Positions 15,275-23,988 are shown, counted from the first letter of the stretch. The stretch is DNA of 43,483 bases from Eubacterium sp. UBA4343 (GCA_002394235.1 DGTF01000048.1:1-43483), one strand, 5' to 3'. The notes: generated by a model from the sequence alone, not told the origin. Numbers and translations are program-made.

Positions 15275-16192
15275 ATGACAACGAGAGAAATGCAGGACAG
15301 GATTATAGAATTGAAGCGCGAAAAGGATGTCTGTATTCTGGCACACGCGTACCAGAGTCATGATATCTGGGAGGTAGCAGATTTCATCGGCGACTCCTAT
15401 GGTCTGAGTGTGCAGGCAGCAAAAGCGCCGCAAAGCACTCTTCTGATGTGCGGAGTCCGTTTTATGGCAGAGACCTGTAAGATTCTTTCTCCAGACAAAA
15501 AAGTCCTGCTGGCGAATCCGATGGCAGGCTGCCCCATGGCGATGCAGATGAACCGCGACCAGGCTCTCCAGCTGAAAGCGGCGAATCCCGGACTCCCTCT
15601 CGTAGCCTATATAAACACCACAGCCAGTCTGAAAACAGTCTGTGATGTCGTCGTCACCTCGTCATCCGCTGTGAAGATCATCGGGCGCATGCCTGAAAAG
15701 GAAATGCTTTTCATTCCGGACTGCAACCTGGGCGGATGGATTGCCGAACAGCTCCCGGACAAAAAACTACATATGATTCAGGGCGGCTGCCCGACTCACA
15801 TGCGAATGACCAGACAGGATGTGCTGGCCACGCGCGCCGCACACCCGAAGGCTCTGCTTCTGGTTCATCCCGAATGCCGGAAGGAGGTCGTGGATCTCGC
15901 CGACTACGTCGGCAGCACTACCGGCATCATGAAATATGCCGAATCCTCCGATGCCAATGAATTCATCATCGGTACAGAGAGCAGCATAGTCTCGCACCTG
16001 CAGTTTTCCTGTCCCGAAAAGCGTTTCTATCTGCTCTCGAAGCAATGTGTCTGCCACAACATGAAGATGACCACTCTTCCGGATGTGCTCCATGCCGTCG
16101 AAGGAATCGGCGGTGACGAAATTACTCTCACTGCTCAGACCATCCGCAATGCACGGAAATGCATCGATCGCATGATCGAGCTGGGCGGCTGA
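15275..16192 (+). CDS. nadA: Quinolinate synthase
   Basis: A 305-residue [4Fe-4S] enzyme that condenses iminoaspartate with dihydroxyacetone phosphate to give quinolinate. The three expected cluster Cys are visible: Cys59 (LLMCGVRFMAET), Cys172 (QGGCPTHMRMT) and Cys260 (CVCHNMKMTTL). Further family signatures are HAYQSHDIWEVADFIGDSYGLS, YINTTASLK and HPECRKEV. The start at ATG 15275 has AAAGGA 8 bases upstream. With NadB it supplies quinolinate to NadC, so the complete aspartate-to-nicotinate-mononucleotide route is encoded within 4 kb. Confidence 0.96.
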   Translation: MTTREMQDRIIELKREKDVCILAHAYQSHDIWEVADFIGDSYGLSVQAAKAPQSTLLMCGVRFMAETCKILSPDKKVLLANPMAGCPMAMQMNRDQALQLKAANPGLPLVAYINTTASLKTVCDVVVTSSSAVKIIGRMPEKEMLFIPDCNLGGWIAEQLPDKKLHMIQGGCPTHMRMTRQDVLATRAAHPKALLLVHPECRKEVVDLADYVGSTTGIMKYAESSDANEFIIGTESSIVSHLQFSCPEKRFYLLSKQCVCHNMKMTTLPDVLHAVEGIGGDEITLTAQTIRNARKCIDRMIELGG

Positions 16193-16230
16193 AGAAGCGT
16201 GAAAACTTCATGCTCGATCCGGGCGGCTCA
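16172..16230 (+). repeat. Weak duplication of the nadA 3' end
   Basis: The last 21 bases of nadA (16172-16192, ATG.TCGA.C.GGGCGGCTGA) recur with four mismatches at 16210-16230, a period of 38 bp. In the copy the stop reads TCA. Confidence 0.5.
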
Positions 16231-16359
16231 ATCCGCCCGGACACATTATCTCCATACCAGTCCATCTGCCCGGGCAAATTATCTCCGTTCCGGTCCATCC
16301 GCCCGGCCGGAATTTCTCCATACCAGTCCATCCGCCCGGCCGGATTACCTCCACACCAG
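16228..16359. repeat. Four 33-bp tandem repeats spanning the COG3044 gene stop
   Basis: Units are 16228-16260, 16261-16293, 16294-16326 and 16327-16359. The last unit contains the final codons and TAA of the minus-strand ATPase gene (complement TTA at 16345-16347). Read in that gene's frame the units give LVWR-stop, LVWR-N, PERR-stop and LVWR-stop, so the C-terminus with its stop has been multiplied. One other minus-strand frame runs open through the whole array with an 11-residue repeat. Confidence 0.92.
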
Positions 16360-18069
16360 CCCTCTGCAGCGACTGATTGCCTCCGCCAGTTCTTCCTTCC
16401 TGGGCTTCGCCATGTCTCCGGAAACCTGACCGTGTTCTCCATACATCCCGAAGCCTTCTTTCCGGAAGTTTTCTTCCCAGTCATTTACAAGCGAACGAAC
16501 ATTCACACGTCCGTTCATTTCTCCTTTTGCCATCAGCAGAAATGTCCGGGCAAGGCACTCGCTCTGTTCCCGGTCCGCCAGCTGCTCCACCAGCCTCAGG
16601 TCCGTCTCCCCACGTCCGATCACAAAGCCTTCCGTCCCGAGATTTTTATGTTTTACACGGCCTCTCTGCTCCTGGAAATCACTGCCCGGACGCGGAAAAC
16701 GTCTGCTCTGATCCGGACGAAAAGCGGCGCCAGATCCACGATCCTTTTCTTCACGAGAAGAACCGGAGAAGCATGGAACAATTCTCCGAACCTTTTCTGT
16801 CACGTCCTTCGGCTCGTAGCGGTCCATCTGAATGATCGTGTCTGCGCGACTGAAAAACGCGCCGGAGCTGCCCGCCACCAGAACCGTGCTGATGCCGGCA
16901 TTCTCATACAGCGCACGCATCCTGTCAGAGAACGGTGTGATCGGCTCCTCGTCTGCTGAAACAATTTTCTGCATCAAAGCATCCCGCACCATAAAATTCG
17001 TCGCACAGGTATCCTCATCCATCAGCAGCGTTCTCGATCCGCACTCCATAGCCTCTACAACGGAAGCCGCCTGAGAAGTGCTTCCGCTGGCATTCTCGGT
17101 AAAAAATGCAGTCGTGTCCTTTTCATTCGGCAGCCGGTTAATAAACAGCGAGATGTCATCGCCGTTCACACAGCGCCCGTCCTCCGCCCGGATCTTAACC
17201 GCTGTTTCATCCGTCACAACATATTCCCGGCCGTCTCCCGCGATATGATTGTAAACGCCCCGCTCCAATGCCTTTAACAGCGTGGATTTTCCGTGGTAGC
17301 CCCCGCCAATGATAAGCGTGATCCCTCTCTTTACTGCCATACCGCTGATTGTTCCATGATGGGGAAGATTCAAAGTGATCCTGTCCTCCTCCGGAGAACG
17401 AAAGGGAAGTGCATTCTTCAGCGGCTTCTGCGAGATTCCGCTCTCTCTGGGAAGAACGGCACCGTCTGCGACAAAGGCACACAGTGACAGTCTCTCAAGC
17501 TCGCTTCTGAGAAAAGCCTGATCTTCCGCAAGATTTATGATATCTCTGATTATCTTCTCCTGCCATGCGTCCGCAACGGCAGTATCCCGGACAATATCCG
17601 GAAGAAAGTGAAAAAGCATCTTCTCAAGCTCACCTGCCAGCACCGTCCGCCCGGCGGCCGGAAATCCCGCATAAAAACGGAGCGTTACATCGCCATCTCC
17701 GCCAAGCTGGCATGCGCTTCTGTCCAGAATCTCCTGGCCAGGACGGCTGGCACTCATGTTTCCGCTTTTTCCCGATCCTCCTGCCTTTCCCGACACCTCG
17801 CGCAGCCTGGAACTGAAGCGCCGCAGAATCATATCCTGAAGAGCGACCCTCGTCTCATATCTGCTGCAGAATGCCGCCGGCCACTGCGCATCCCGCGCCT
17901 TCACCGTAACAGCCAGTTCAGACGGACTGGCAAAAGGATCTCCCTGCACATGGACGATATGCAGCACATAATTGCCGAAATCGTAGCTCCCTCTCAGTGA
18001 CTTATACGCCGGATATCCCCGGTGATCAATGCTCCGCAGTGCGCGAAGCAGTTCGTTTTTCGTTTGCAT
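16345..18069 (-). CDS. ABC-class P-loop ATPase (COG3044 family)
   Basis: A 574-residue cytosolic ATPase of the uncharacterised ABC-ATPase family. The N-terminal region has RSIDHRGYPAYKSLRGSYDF (about 11-30), typical of the family. The Walker A motif is GGGYHGKSTLLKAL (mid-protein), followed by a Walker B-like LLMDEDTCATNFMVRD with the catalytic acidic pair. A late SRADTIIQMDRY resembles an ABC H-loop region without the usual His. It has no transmembrane domain, so it is not a transporter. Its role is unknown, and related proteins are found alone in many Bacillota. ATG 18069 is preferred because AGGAAAGG lies about 12 bp upstream. A longer frame to 18114 adds 15 residues without an RBS. The gene converges with nadA. 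Confidence 0.88.
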   Translation of the reverse strand: MQTKNELLRALRSIDHRGYPAYKSLRGSYDFGNYVLHIVHVQGDPFASPSELAVTVKARDAQWPAAFCSRYETRVALQDMILRRFSSRLREVSGKAGGSGKSGNMSASRPGQEILDRSACQLGGDGDVTLRFYAGFPAAGRTVLAGELEKMLFHFLPDIVRDTAVADAWQEKIIRDIINLAEDQAFLRSELERLSLCAFVADGAVLPRESGISQKPLKNALPFRSPEEDRITLNLPHHGTISGMAVKRGITLIIGGGYHGKSTLLKALERGVYNHIAGDGREYVVTDETAVKIRAEDGRCVNGDDISLFINRLPNEKDTTAFFTENASGSTSQAASVVEAMECGSRTLLMDEDTCATNFMVRDALMQKIVSADEEPITPFSDRMRALYENAGISTVLVAGSSGAFFSRADTIIQMDRYEPKDVTEKVRRIVPCFSGSSREEKDRGSGAAFRPDQSRRFPRPGSDFQEQRGRVKHKNLGTEGFVIGRGETDLRLVEQLADREQSECLARTFLLMAKGEMNGRVNVRSLVNDWEENFRKEGFGMYGEHGQVSGDMAKPRKEELAEAISRCRGLVWR

Positions 18070-18140
18070 AATACAAATATTCCTTTCCTGTGCGTCCGTA
18101 CAGACCGCGTTCATTATCCACGTTTCTCAGGATCCTGCTC

Positions 18141-20129
18141 TTACCACGCTCCGCCGCCTCCGCCTCCGGATCCTCCTCCGGAAAAGCCGCCTCCGCCGAA
18201 ACCGCCGCCGGAGAAGCCACCCGAACCGCCACTGCTCTCGGAAGGAGGGGCTGCGCTCAGCGCTGTCGATGATGCCTGCATCACATGACCAAAATCTTCC
18301 CGGAACGTTGTAAAAACGAAAGGATGATATCCGTAATACCACGTCGGCTCCGGAACCGGAATATTGTATTTCTCAAACTGCGAGATCCACTTATTCTCCA
18401 GGCCGAACACATATGCGTAAGCCAGCGTGAAATAAAAATACGAAGGATTTTCCTGACTCAGCATCTTCAGCTGCGAGAGCTCCGCTTTCTCAATGAAATT
18501 CCGGTAGCCGAGCACGTCGCCATAGTACTTCAGGTTTTCGTCTGTCCGGTACACCGCGCGGTCCGCCGCAAGAAAGTTCAGAAATCCTGCACACAGCATA
18601 ATTAGTGCGGCAGGTACCGAATACAGCCGGCGGGTAAAGAAGAAAAGGCCGGCCAGAAACGCTGTACTGACAGCCATCATCGCCACGCTCTTCTTCCGGT
18701 GCTCCTGGTATTTTCCCTTCTGGTACACAATAATCATGCCGAATACCATAACAGCCACAGCGATCATGCCGAACCATACGGCGCTGCCCATATCATCCAT
18801 ATAGACCACATAGGCCGTGTAAACAGCCGGGCAGAGCGTCATCTCGACGAATGCGAGAAGATACATCAATCCTCTCAAGTTCCTGCCGCGGATCTGCCTT
18901 GCAGCACTTTCTTTGTGCATTTCACCGACCCTGTCCAGCGTCCTGTTGAACTTGTATTCCAGATCACTGACAGAGGAAACCGTCCCGATTTCTCTCTTGC
19001 TCGGGAACATTCCCTCGAGAAACGCCCTCTCGTCTTTTTTCAATGCCGTGAAATCATTATTCTGAAGCCTGAAGCGGACCTTACCTTTTTTCGGCTCCTC
19101 GATCGTGAAATAGCCCTGGTCAGCCAGATACGGAATCAGAGCCACCTTATGTTCCGTTGTGCCGTTCCATATTTCTTCGACATCCAGTGGATTCATACCC
19201 TTCGGCGGATAAAAATTCACAACTGGCACCGCGCGCCGTCCGCTGCGCTTCCAGTTCCGCAGAACAGCAATCAGTGGAATCAGCAGCAGAATCACGATTG
19301 CGGTCCACGCCGCCGTTCTGTGCGAATGAAACACAAAATATCCCTCCGGGAGCTCACAGCGGATCGTAATTCCCTCGTAGGGATACAGTGCCGTATTATA
19401 GGAACCGCTGATCACAAGCCCGTTGACAGACGAGGTCAGCTGATCCGGATTATATCCTGCATTTCCGGAAGTTCCGACAGAATAGCCGATTTTTCCGGCA
19501 TCAAAAGAAGACGGCATCGTGATCTTCCAGGAAACCGATTTGATCGGACATGCCCATCCCGTACCGACAATATTGTAGTACAGCTCATCGGCATCCTCCA
19601 GCGGGTCCGGACTCGTGATGCTGTAGGTATAGCTCATCACATAGGTGTGCTCTCCCGTGTAGGTCTCATCGGACGAACCGATATAATATGCGCCGTTCTC
19701 TTTGCTGACGTCGGTATTCGCGTCCGGACTTGTCACCTGAAAATCCGAAACGCGCGCAATCACATAACAGTTCGTTCCATCCGCATAATACCGGTAATGA
19801 TTTTCCGGAATCTCCCTCACCGGGCCGTGATGCGGCTGTATAAAATCGTAGACACAAGTCTCTGTGACGTCAAAAACGTTGTCCTCCCGCACCGTAATAT
19901 CCACAAACAGAGATTTGATATAATAGTCCGTCTCCTGCGCGATGATATCTTCCGACGCATCGGCAGACGCCCCGGACGTCTCCGCGGCATGATCCGATGA
20001 CGCGGAGGTACCTGCCGCTGTTCCCTCCTCTGCATGAACCGGAACCGCCGGGACAAACAGCAAAGCCAAGACCGCCAGCACCACAGCCCAGATATGTACC
20101 CATTTTCTGATTGCAGGCAGTATACGCAT
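18141..20129 (-). CDS. DUF2207 membrane protein with Gly-rich tail
   Basis: A 662-residue membrane protein. It has a signal peptide (residues 1-33, ending VPVHA), a long extracellular DUF2207 beta region with the conserved start IKSLFVDITVREDNVFDVTE, then a helix (AIVILLLIPLIAVL) after about residue 285, a cytosolic part and two to three more helices. It ends in a Gly/Ser-rich tail (about 25 residues, repeats of GGGFSGGG) after a Ser-rich stretch. Such proteins are often paired with LemA, as here. The pair is thought to act at the envelope, but the biochemical role is not known. The start at ATG 20129 has GGGAGGG 8 bp upstream. It lies downstream of lemA, with a repeat array in the 218-bp gap. 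Confidence 0.88.
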   Translation of the reverse strand: MRILPAIRKWVHIWAVVLAVLALLFVPAVPVHAEEGTAAGTSASSDHAAETSGASADASEDIIAQETDYYIKSLFVDITVREDNVFDVTETCVYDFIQPHHGPVREIPENHYRYYADGTNCYVIARVSDFQVTSPDANTDVSKENGAYYIGSSDETYTGEHTYVMSYTYSITSPDPLEDADELYYNIVGTGWACPIKSVSWKITMPSSFDAGKIGYSVGTSGNAGYNPDQLTSSVNGLVISGSYNTALYPYEGITIRCELPEGYFVFHSHRTAAWTAIVILLLIPLIAVLRNWKRSGRRAVPVVNFYPPKGMNPLDVEEIWNGTTEHKVALIPYLADQGYFTIEEPKKGKVRFRLQNNDFTALKKDERAFLEGMFPSKREIGTVSSVSDLEYKFNRTLDRVGEMHKESAARQIRGRNLRGLMYLLAFVEMTLCPAVYTAYVVYMDDMGSAVWFGMIAVAVMVFGMIIVYQKGKYQEHRKKSVAMMAVSTAFLAGLFFFTRRLYSVPAALIMLCAGFLNFLAADRAVYRTDENLKYYGDVLGYRNFIEKAELSQLKMLSQENPSYFYFTLAYAYVFGLENKWISQFEKYNIPVPEPTWYYGYHPFVFTTFREDFGHVMQASSTALSAAPPSESSGGSGGFSGGGFGGGGFSGGGSGGGGGGAW

Positions 20130-20231
20130 AAATCTGACCCTCCCGTCATCTCATCTGACTGTCGAATATCCATCGGGCTGTCATGCAGCCGGACAAAACA
20201 GCCGAACCGCCATCCCGGCAAACCTGACATG

Positions 20232-20350
20232 CCACAGTAAGCAGGTTTCCGCACTGTCGTCCTGCCACAGTAAGCAGGCTGCCGCACTGTCGCGATGCCA
20301 CAGTAAGCAGACTGCCGCACTGTCGCAATGCCATATCAATCAGCGCCTCA
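20232..20350. repeat. Three 33-bp tandem repeats between lemA and the DUF2207 gene
   Basis: Units 20232-20264, 20265-20297 and 20298-20330 share CCACAGTAAGCAG and CCGCACTGTCG. A degenerate fourth unit (20331-20350) runs into the lemA stop (complement TCA at 20348-20350). Each unit contains CAGT/ACTG arms that can pair. Translated on the minus strand, one frame gives 11-residue repeats. Confidence 0.9.
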
Positions 20351-20911
20351 GAAAGAAACCTTCACATTCTCACGCTCCGCGGTATCTCCTACCTCGTACA
20401 TAGAGGCCTTCCGGAAACCGAACATTCCCGCTACAAGGTTGGACGGGAACATCATCGTCTTATCATTATAAAGCTTTACACATCCGTTATAATACTTGCG
20501 GGCGTTGGCGATATCCTCCTCCACCTGCCGGAGCTGCTGCTGCAGCTCCATAAAATTCGCATTGGCCTTAAGATCCGGATAATTCTCCGCGATAGCGAAA
20601 ATACCGCGCAGACTCTGGCCCAATGCTTCATTGCTTCGAATGACATCTGCCGCATCTTTCGCCCGTGCGGCTGTGTTTCTGGCCTGGATCACCTTTTCCA
20701 GCGTTGCTTTCTCATGCGCCGCATAGCCCTTGACCGTCTCAACGAGATTTGGAATCAGGTCATATCTCTTCTTCAGATATACATCCATGGTGGAAAACGC
20801 TTCCTCCACCTGGTTTCTGCTCTTCACCAGCCCGTTATACGTGCCAATCAGAAAGATTACGATAATTAATACAATCAATACAAGCACACCAATGACAATC
20901 CAGGCAATCAT
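20348..20911 (-). CDS. lemA: LemA family protein
   Basis: A 187-residue protein with an N-terminal membrane anchor (residues about 3-24, IVIGVLVLIVLIIVIFLIG) followed by the long antiparallel helices of LemA: NGLVKSRNQVEEAFSTMDVYLKKR, DLIPNLVETVKGYA and LYNDKTMMFPSNLVAGMFGF. The family is widespread, and its molecular function is unresolved. It is exposed with a short outside N-terminus. The start at ATG 20911 is preceded by GGGAGG. It is the first gene of the lemA-DUF2207 unit, with a predicted promoter at 20990-21019. Confidence 0.94.
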   Translation of the reverse strand: MIAWIVIGVLVLIVLIIVIFLIGTYNGLVKSRNQVEEAFSTMDVYLKKRYDLIPNLVETVKGYAAHEKATLEKVIQARNTAARAKDAADVIRSNEALGQSLRGIFAIAENYPDLKANANFMELQQQLRQVEEDIANARKYYNGCVKLYNDKTMMFPSNLVAGMFGFRKASMYEVGDTAERENVKVSF

Positions 20912-20989
20912 GCAATTTCCTCCCGTATTTTATTTTCACATCTGTCCTGTAGTTTTCTGCCGTCTTTAATTATATACGCTTACCTTCTG

Positions 20990-21019
20990 ATTATAATGGA
21001 AAGCAGCAGAAAAAGACAA
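20990..21019 (-). promoter_or_regulatory. Predicted lemA promoter
   Basis: On the minus strand TTGTCT (complement of 21014-21019), an 18-bp spacer and consensus TATAAT (complement of 20990-20995). Confidence 0.6.
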
Positions 21020-21027
21020 CCTAAAAT

Positions 21028-21075
21028 AGCCCAATATCATTTTCCCCTATAAGCCCAATATCATTTCCCCCTGAC
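21028..21075. repeat. Two 24-bp direct repeats
   Basis: AGCCCAATATCATTT followed by a C-rich end occurs at 21028-21051 and 21052-21075, with two or three differences. It lies between the dinB operon end and the lemA promoter. Confidence 0.85.
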
Positions 21076-21126
21076 ATTCGGGCCAATTCAGAGACAGAGA
21101 ACTCTTCCTCAGTCCGGAAAACCTTC

Positions 21127-21489
21127 CTATACCCCCGGAGTCTTCCGATTCACAAACCAGAAGCCGTTCTCCTCGTAGTACAATTCAACTCTCTGTCCGA
21201 GAATCCGGCAGACATACCGGATCCCCGCGCCTCCCGCCTTGAGACTGGCACACCGATCCACACGGAGAATACTGTCAATATCGTATCTGTGACCGTCCTC
21301 CCATATGATGCGGAGCGGCTTCATTCTCCCGTCAGAGGAAAAATCCGCGATAACCTCAACGTATGCTTTGTATGGGCTGACGTCGGACGTTTCCTGCACA
21401 TTTTCCGCAAGCGGCACGTCACAGCGCGCCTCCGGACGGTCCGAGCGCCCCGAATCATGATGATAATCATAAACACCCACTCTGATCAC
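21127..21489 (-). CDS. Unrecognised small protein encoded with the Y-family polymerase
   Basis: A 120-residue soluble protein predicted to be mainly beta strand. Its features are MIRVGVYDYH at the start, YKAYVEVIADFSSDGRMKPL in the middle and GIRYVCRILGQRVELYYEE near the end. The start overlaps the stop of the polymerase gene (ATGA-type 4-bp overlap at 21486-21489), which implies translational coupling and a shared function, perhaps as an accessory to translesion synthesis. The layout resembles small DUF6504-like proteins found beside Y-family polymerases, but I cannot confirm homology. A weak copy of the stop region (CTTCCT..CCGGA, 19-bp period) lies just beyond the end. Confidence 0.7.
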   Translation of the reverse strand: MIRVGVYDYHHDSGRSDRPEARCDVPLAENVQETSDVSPYKAYVEVIADFSSDGRMKPLRIIWEDGHRYDIDSILRVDRCASLKAGGAGIRYVCRILGQRVELYYEENGFWFVNRKTPGV

Positions 21490-22805
21490 CTGCCTTCCGC
21501 GACAAGAACGGCCTCATATCCGGTCCGGTTCCCGTTCTCAAAATACGAATGCGGATGAATCATGTGGTCCTCTGCAGTCGCATCCAGTGAAGACAAATAC
21601 CGGTCCTCGTGCATGATTCCCCGCTGCACTGCGGCATATCCATAACGGCTGCGGATATCGGAGACCATGCGGTCCGCCCGCATCTGCCGCTCGCGGGATT
21701 TCTCGTTCACAAACAAGGAGAGCTGACGCGGCCCGTTCTCCGGTTTCAGATCACCGACGCTGATTCCGATACTCCGGATCGGCTTCTCCCAGCGGTACAG
21801 GCGCTGGAAAACCAAAAAAGCCGCCTCCTCTATCTCGCCGGAGATATTGGTGGGCACCGCAAGCTTTTTCTGCTGATGGTATCCCCAGAGATCCTTATCC
21901 CGAACGTAAACCGAGACCACCTGTCCCTCAAAATGATTCTTCCGGAGCCGCTCCGATACGCTCTCCGATAACAGATACAGCACCAGCCGGACATCCTCAT
22001 TATTCACGAGATCCCGGGGCGTGGTTGTGCTGTTCCCGACGCTCTTGACCGGTGCCTCGATCCCGACATTGTTCACTGGCGTCTGATCCTGCCCCCGGGC
22101 AAATATGGAAAGCATTGCGCCGATCTTTCCAAACCAGTTCTGAAGATAATACGGATCCGCTTCTGCAAGCTGTCCGATCGTGCGTATGCCATACTTTGCG
22201 AGCTTCTGACCGGTCCTTCTCCCGACATACAGGAGATCCGACACCGGGAGAGGATCGATCAGCTTCCTGTAATTATCACGGTCAAAAACCGTAATGGCAT
22301 CCGGCTTCTTGTAGTCGCTGCCGAGCTTCGCGTAAATCTTGTTCCAGGAGACGCCGATGCTGACCGTGATGCCGAGTTCCCTGCGAATCCTTCCGCTTAT
22401 CTCCTGAGCAATCCGGTATCCGTTTTCAATCGTCCTCGTGTGATCTCCCAGAATCGCACAGCTCTCTGTCAGATCGATCCAGCATTCATCCAGTCCAAAA
22501 CTCTCCACCTTGTCAGAGTATTCCTGATAAATAGACCTCGCCATCCGGGAAAAACGAAGATAGAGATACATTCTCGGCGGAACAAAGACAAGATTCGGGC
22601 AGCACTGCCTCGCCTGCCAGAGCGCCATGCCGGTCTTCACTCCCTGCCGCTTCGCGATGTAGTTTGCGGTAAGGACAATGCCGTGCCGCTCCTCCGGATC
22701 CCCTCCGACGGCCAGCGGCTTTCCGGCAAGCTCCGGATGATACAGCATCTCCACTGATGCGTAAAAACAATTGCAGTCCACATGCAGAATAATCCGATCT
22801 GACAC
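21486..22805 (-). CDS. dinB: Y-family DNA polymerase (DinB/UmuC-like)
   Basis: A 439-residue error-prone polymerase. The catalytic acidic residues are Asp10 (ILHVDCNCFYASVE) and Asp106/Glu107 (VESFGLDECWIDL). The palm and fingers contain GIVLTANYIAKRQGVKTGMALWQA, the thumb helix-hairpin-helix region has YGIRTIGQLAEADPYYL, and the little-finger domain follows from about residue 250. A divergent XRE/S24 repressor gene starts at 23090, which makes damage-inducible control likely. The start at ATG 22805 is followed by a canonical N-terminus. The Pol IV and UmuC-like subgroups cannot be separated with certainty. The C-rich run at 22817-22824 is close to where its RBS should lie. Confidence 0.92.
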   Translation of the reverse strand: MSDRIILHVDCNCFYASVEMLYHPELAGKPLAVGGDPEERHGIVLTANYIAKRQGVKTGMALWQARQCCPNLVFVPPRMYLYLRFSRMARSIYQEYSDKVESFGLDECWIDLTESCAILGDHTRTIENGYRIAQEISGRIRRELGITVSIGVSWNKIYAKLGSDYKKPDAITVFDRDNYRKLIDPLPVSDLLYVGRRTGQKLAKYGIRTIGQLAEADPYYLQNWFGKIGAMLSIFARGQDQTPVNNVGIEAPVKSVGNSTTTPRDLVNNEDVRLVLYLLSESVSERLRKNHFEGQVVSVYVRDKDLWGYHQQKKLAVPTNISGEIEEAAFLVFQRLYRWEKPIRSIGISVGDLKPENGPRQLSLFVNEKSRERQMRADRMVSDIRSRYGYAAVQRGIMHEDRYLSSLDATAEDHMIHPHSYFENGNRTGYEAVLVAEGR

Positions 22806-22971
22806 CTTTTCTCACTCCCCCCCCTGTCTTTTCCCGGTCCTGTTACCGGGAATAAAACGAACCGATCCGTATAATGACATCGCTTTTTCTCTGCACAGCC
22901 AATATAGCACTATTTTGAGTGGAAATAAATGGTCGTTTCGGCCCGTTTTTCTTTTGTGAATAGATTTTTGC

Positions 22972-23035
22972 TTGCTATTTGTGAGGAATGGTGATACTAT
23001 GTAGACATAAGAAACAGACTGTCTGTCGGCAGTCT
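22972..23035 (+). promoter_or_regulatory. Promoter and candidate operator of the S24 repressor gene
   Basis: TTGCTA (22972-22977), a 17-bp spacer and TACTAT (22995-23000) form a plausible promoter. Just downstream, the perfect dyad CAGAC-T-GTCTG (23015-23025) overlaps a hairpin AGACTG/CAGTCT (23016-23021 / 23030-23035). This is a good place for autoregulation by the repressor. No canonical Firmicute LexA box was found in 22806-23089. Confidence 0.5.
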
Positions 23036-23089
23036 CCGCGATAAACTGACATATTTCAGAACCGGGAAAGCAAAAGAAAGAGGTGTAAA

Positions 23090-23824
23090 ATGGAGAATAT
23101 CGGCGCAATCATCACTTCCTACCGGAAGAAAGCGCACATGTCACAGATTGAACTTGCGGACAGGCTTCAGGAAGAAGGCATCGATGTCAGCTCCAAAAGT
23201 GTTTCCGCCTGGGAAACCGGACGGAATGAGATCTCCGCGCGGATTTTCCTGCATGTGTGCCGGATCCTGAAGATTCCGGACTGTCTCGAGGAATACTTCG
23301 GCAGCAACCCGAATAACCCGCTGGCTATGCTGAACGACGAGGGAAAGCAGAAGGCGCTCTCCTACATTGATTTTCTGACTCATCCGGTCAGCTATGCCAG
23401 GAAATCAAATGTAATACCGTACCCACCGGCTCCTTCCGACAGCCCTTCCATGATCCGGATGCGCCTCTACGATGCAAGGGTTTCCGCCGGTCGCGGAGAT
23501 TTTCTCGATTCCGATTATTACACGACCATCGAGGTACCCGCCACGGAAGTGGGGGATGCCGACTTTGCCGTTACGATCCACGGGGATAGTATGGAACCGG
23601 TTTTCCATGATCACGACATGGTTTACGTGCACCGGCAGGAAACGCTGACGGACGGGGAAATCGGGATCTTCTCGCTGAACGACAATGCCTATATCAAGAA
23701 GCTGAAGAACGACGATGAGGGGACCTTCCTGATTTCCCTGAACCAGAAGTACGAGCCGATTCCGGTTCATCTTGACCGTGATTCCTTCCGCATCTTCGGA
23801 AGGGTCTGCCGTGCCATCCGGTAA
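23090..23824 (+). CDS. XRE-HTH / S24 (LexA-like) autocleavable repressor
   Basis: A 244-residue regulator. Residues about 5-60 are an XRE helix-turn-helix (SQIELADRLQEEGIDVSSKSVSAWETGRNEIS). Residues about 125-244 are a LexA/UmuD/CI-type S24 peptidase. The catalytic Ser167 (IHGDSMEP) and Lys203 (NAYIKKL) are present, and an Ala-Gly bond at 133-134 (VSAGRGD) matches the usual self-cleavage site. RecA-stimulated autocleavage would inactivate DNA binding. It is divergent from the dinB operon, its likely target. The start at ATG 23090 has GAGGTG 6 bp upstream. Unlike true LexA, it has an XRE rather than a LexA-type winged HTH, so it resembles phage repressors and the HdiR class. Confidence 0.92.
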   Translation: MENIGAIITSYRKKAHMSQIELADRLQEEGIDVSSKSVSAWETGRNEISARIFLHVCRILKIPDCLEEYFGSNPNNPLAMLNDEGKQKALSYIDFLTHPVSYARKSNVIPYPPAPSDSPSMIRMRLYDARVSAGRGDFLDSDYYTTIEVPATEVGDADFAVTIHGDSMEPVFHDHDMVYVHRQETLTDGEIGIFSLNDNAYIKKLKNDDEGTFLISLNQKYEPIPVHLDRDSFRIFGRVCRAIR

Positions 23825-23920
23825 CATGACACACCGAAAGGGAAAAGCCGGGTCCGTTTCAGCATTCATCCGCATGCATGTGCCGCTTCACATGCTATGG
23901 ACGCGTCACTCTGCCAAAAG

Positions 23921-23978
23921 GATAAATCCTTCAGAATTTCAAGTATGATGATAAATCCGTCAGAATTTCAAGAATGAG
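23921..23978 (+). repeat. Two 29-bp direct repeats before the small HTH gene
   Basis: GATAAATCC(T/G)TCAGAATTTC-type units lie at 23921-23949 and 23950-23978. The second unit runs into the ribosome binding site of the HTH gene. They may be operators of that regulator, or another private duplication. Confidence 0.8.
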
Positions 23979-23988
23979 GTGTTGCATT

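Noticed and set aside
18141..18230. Gly-rich tail of the DUF2207 protein as a possible frameshift artefact
   Set aside because: Gly/Ser-rich C-terminal tails are common in this family and the frame ends in a normal stop.
18699..20000. Long plus-strand open frame (433 codons) opposite the DUF2207 gene
   Set aside because: Its His/Arg-rich composition is typical of antisense frames in moderate-GC DNA. The minus strand has a signal peptide, membrane helices and a strong RBS.
22806..22900. LexA box (CGAAC-N4-GTTCG) before dinB
   Set aside because: CGAACCGATCCG near 22857 matches only one half-site. The second half is not GTTCG.
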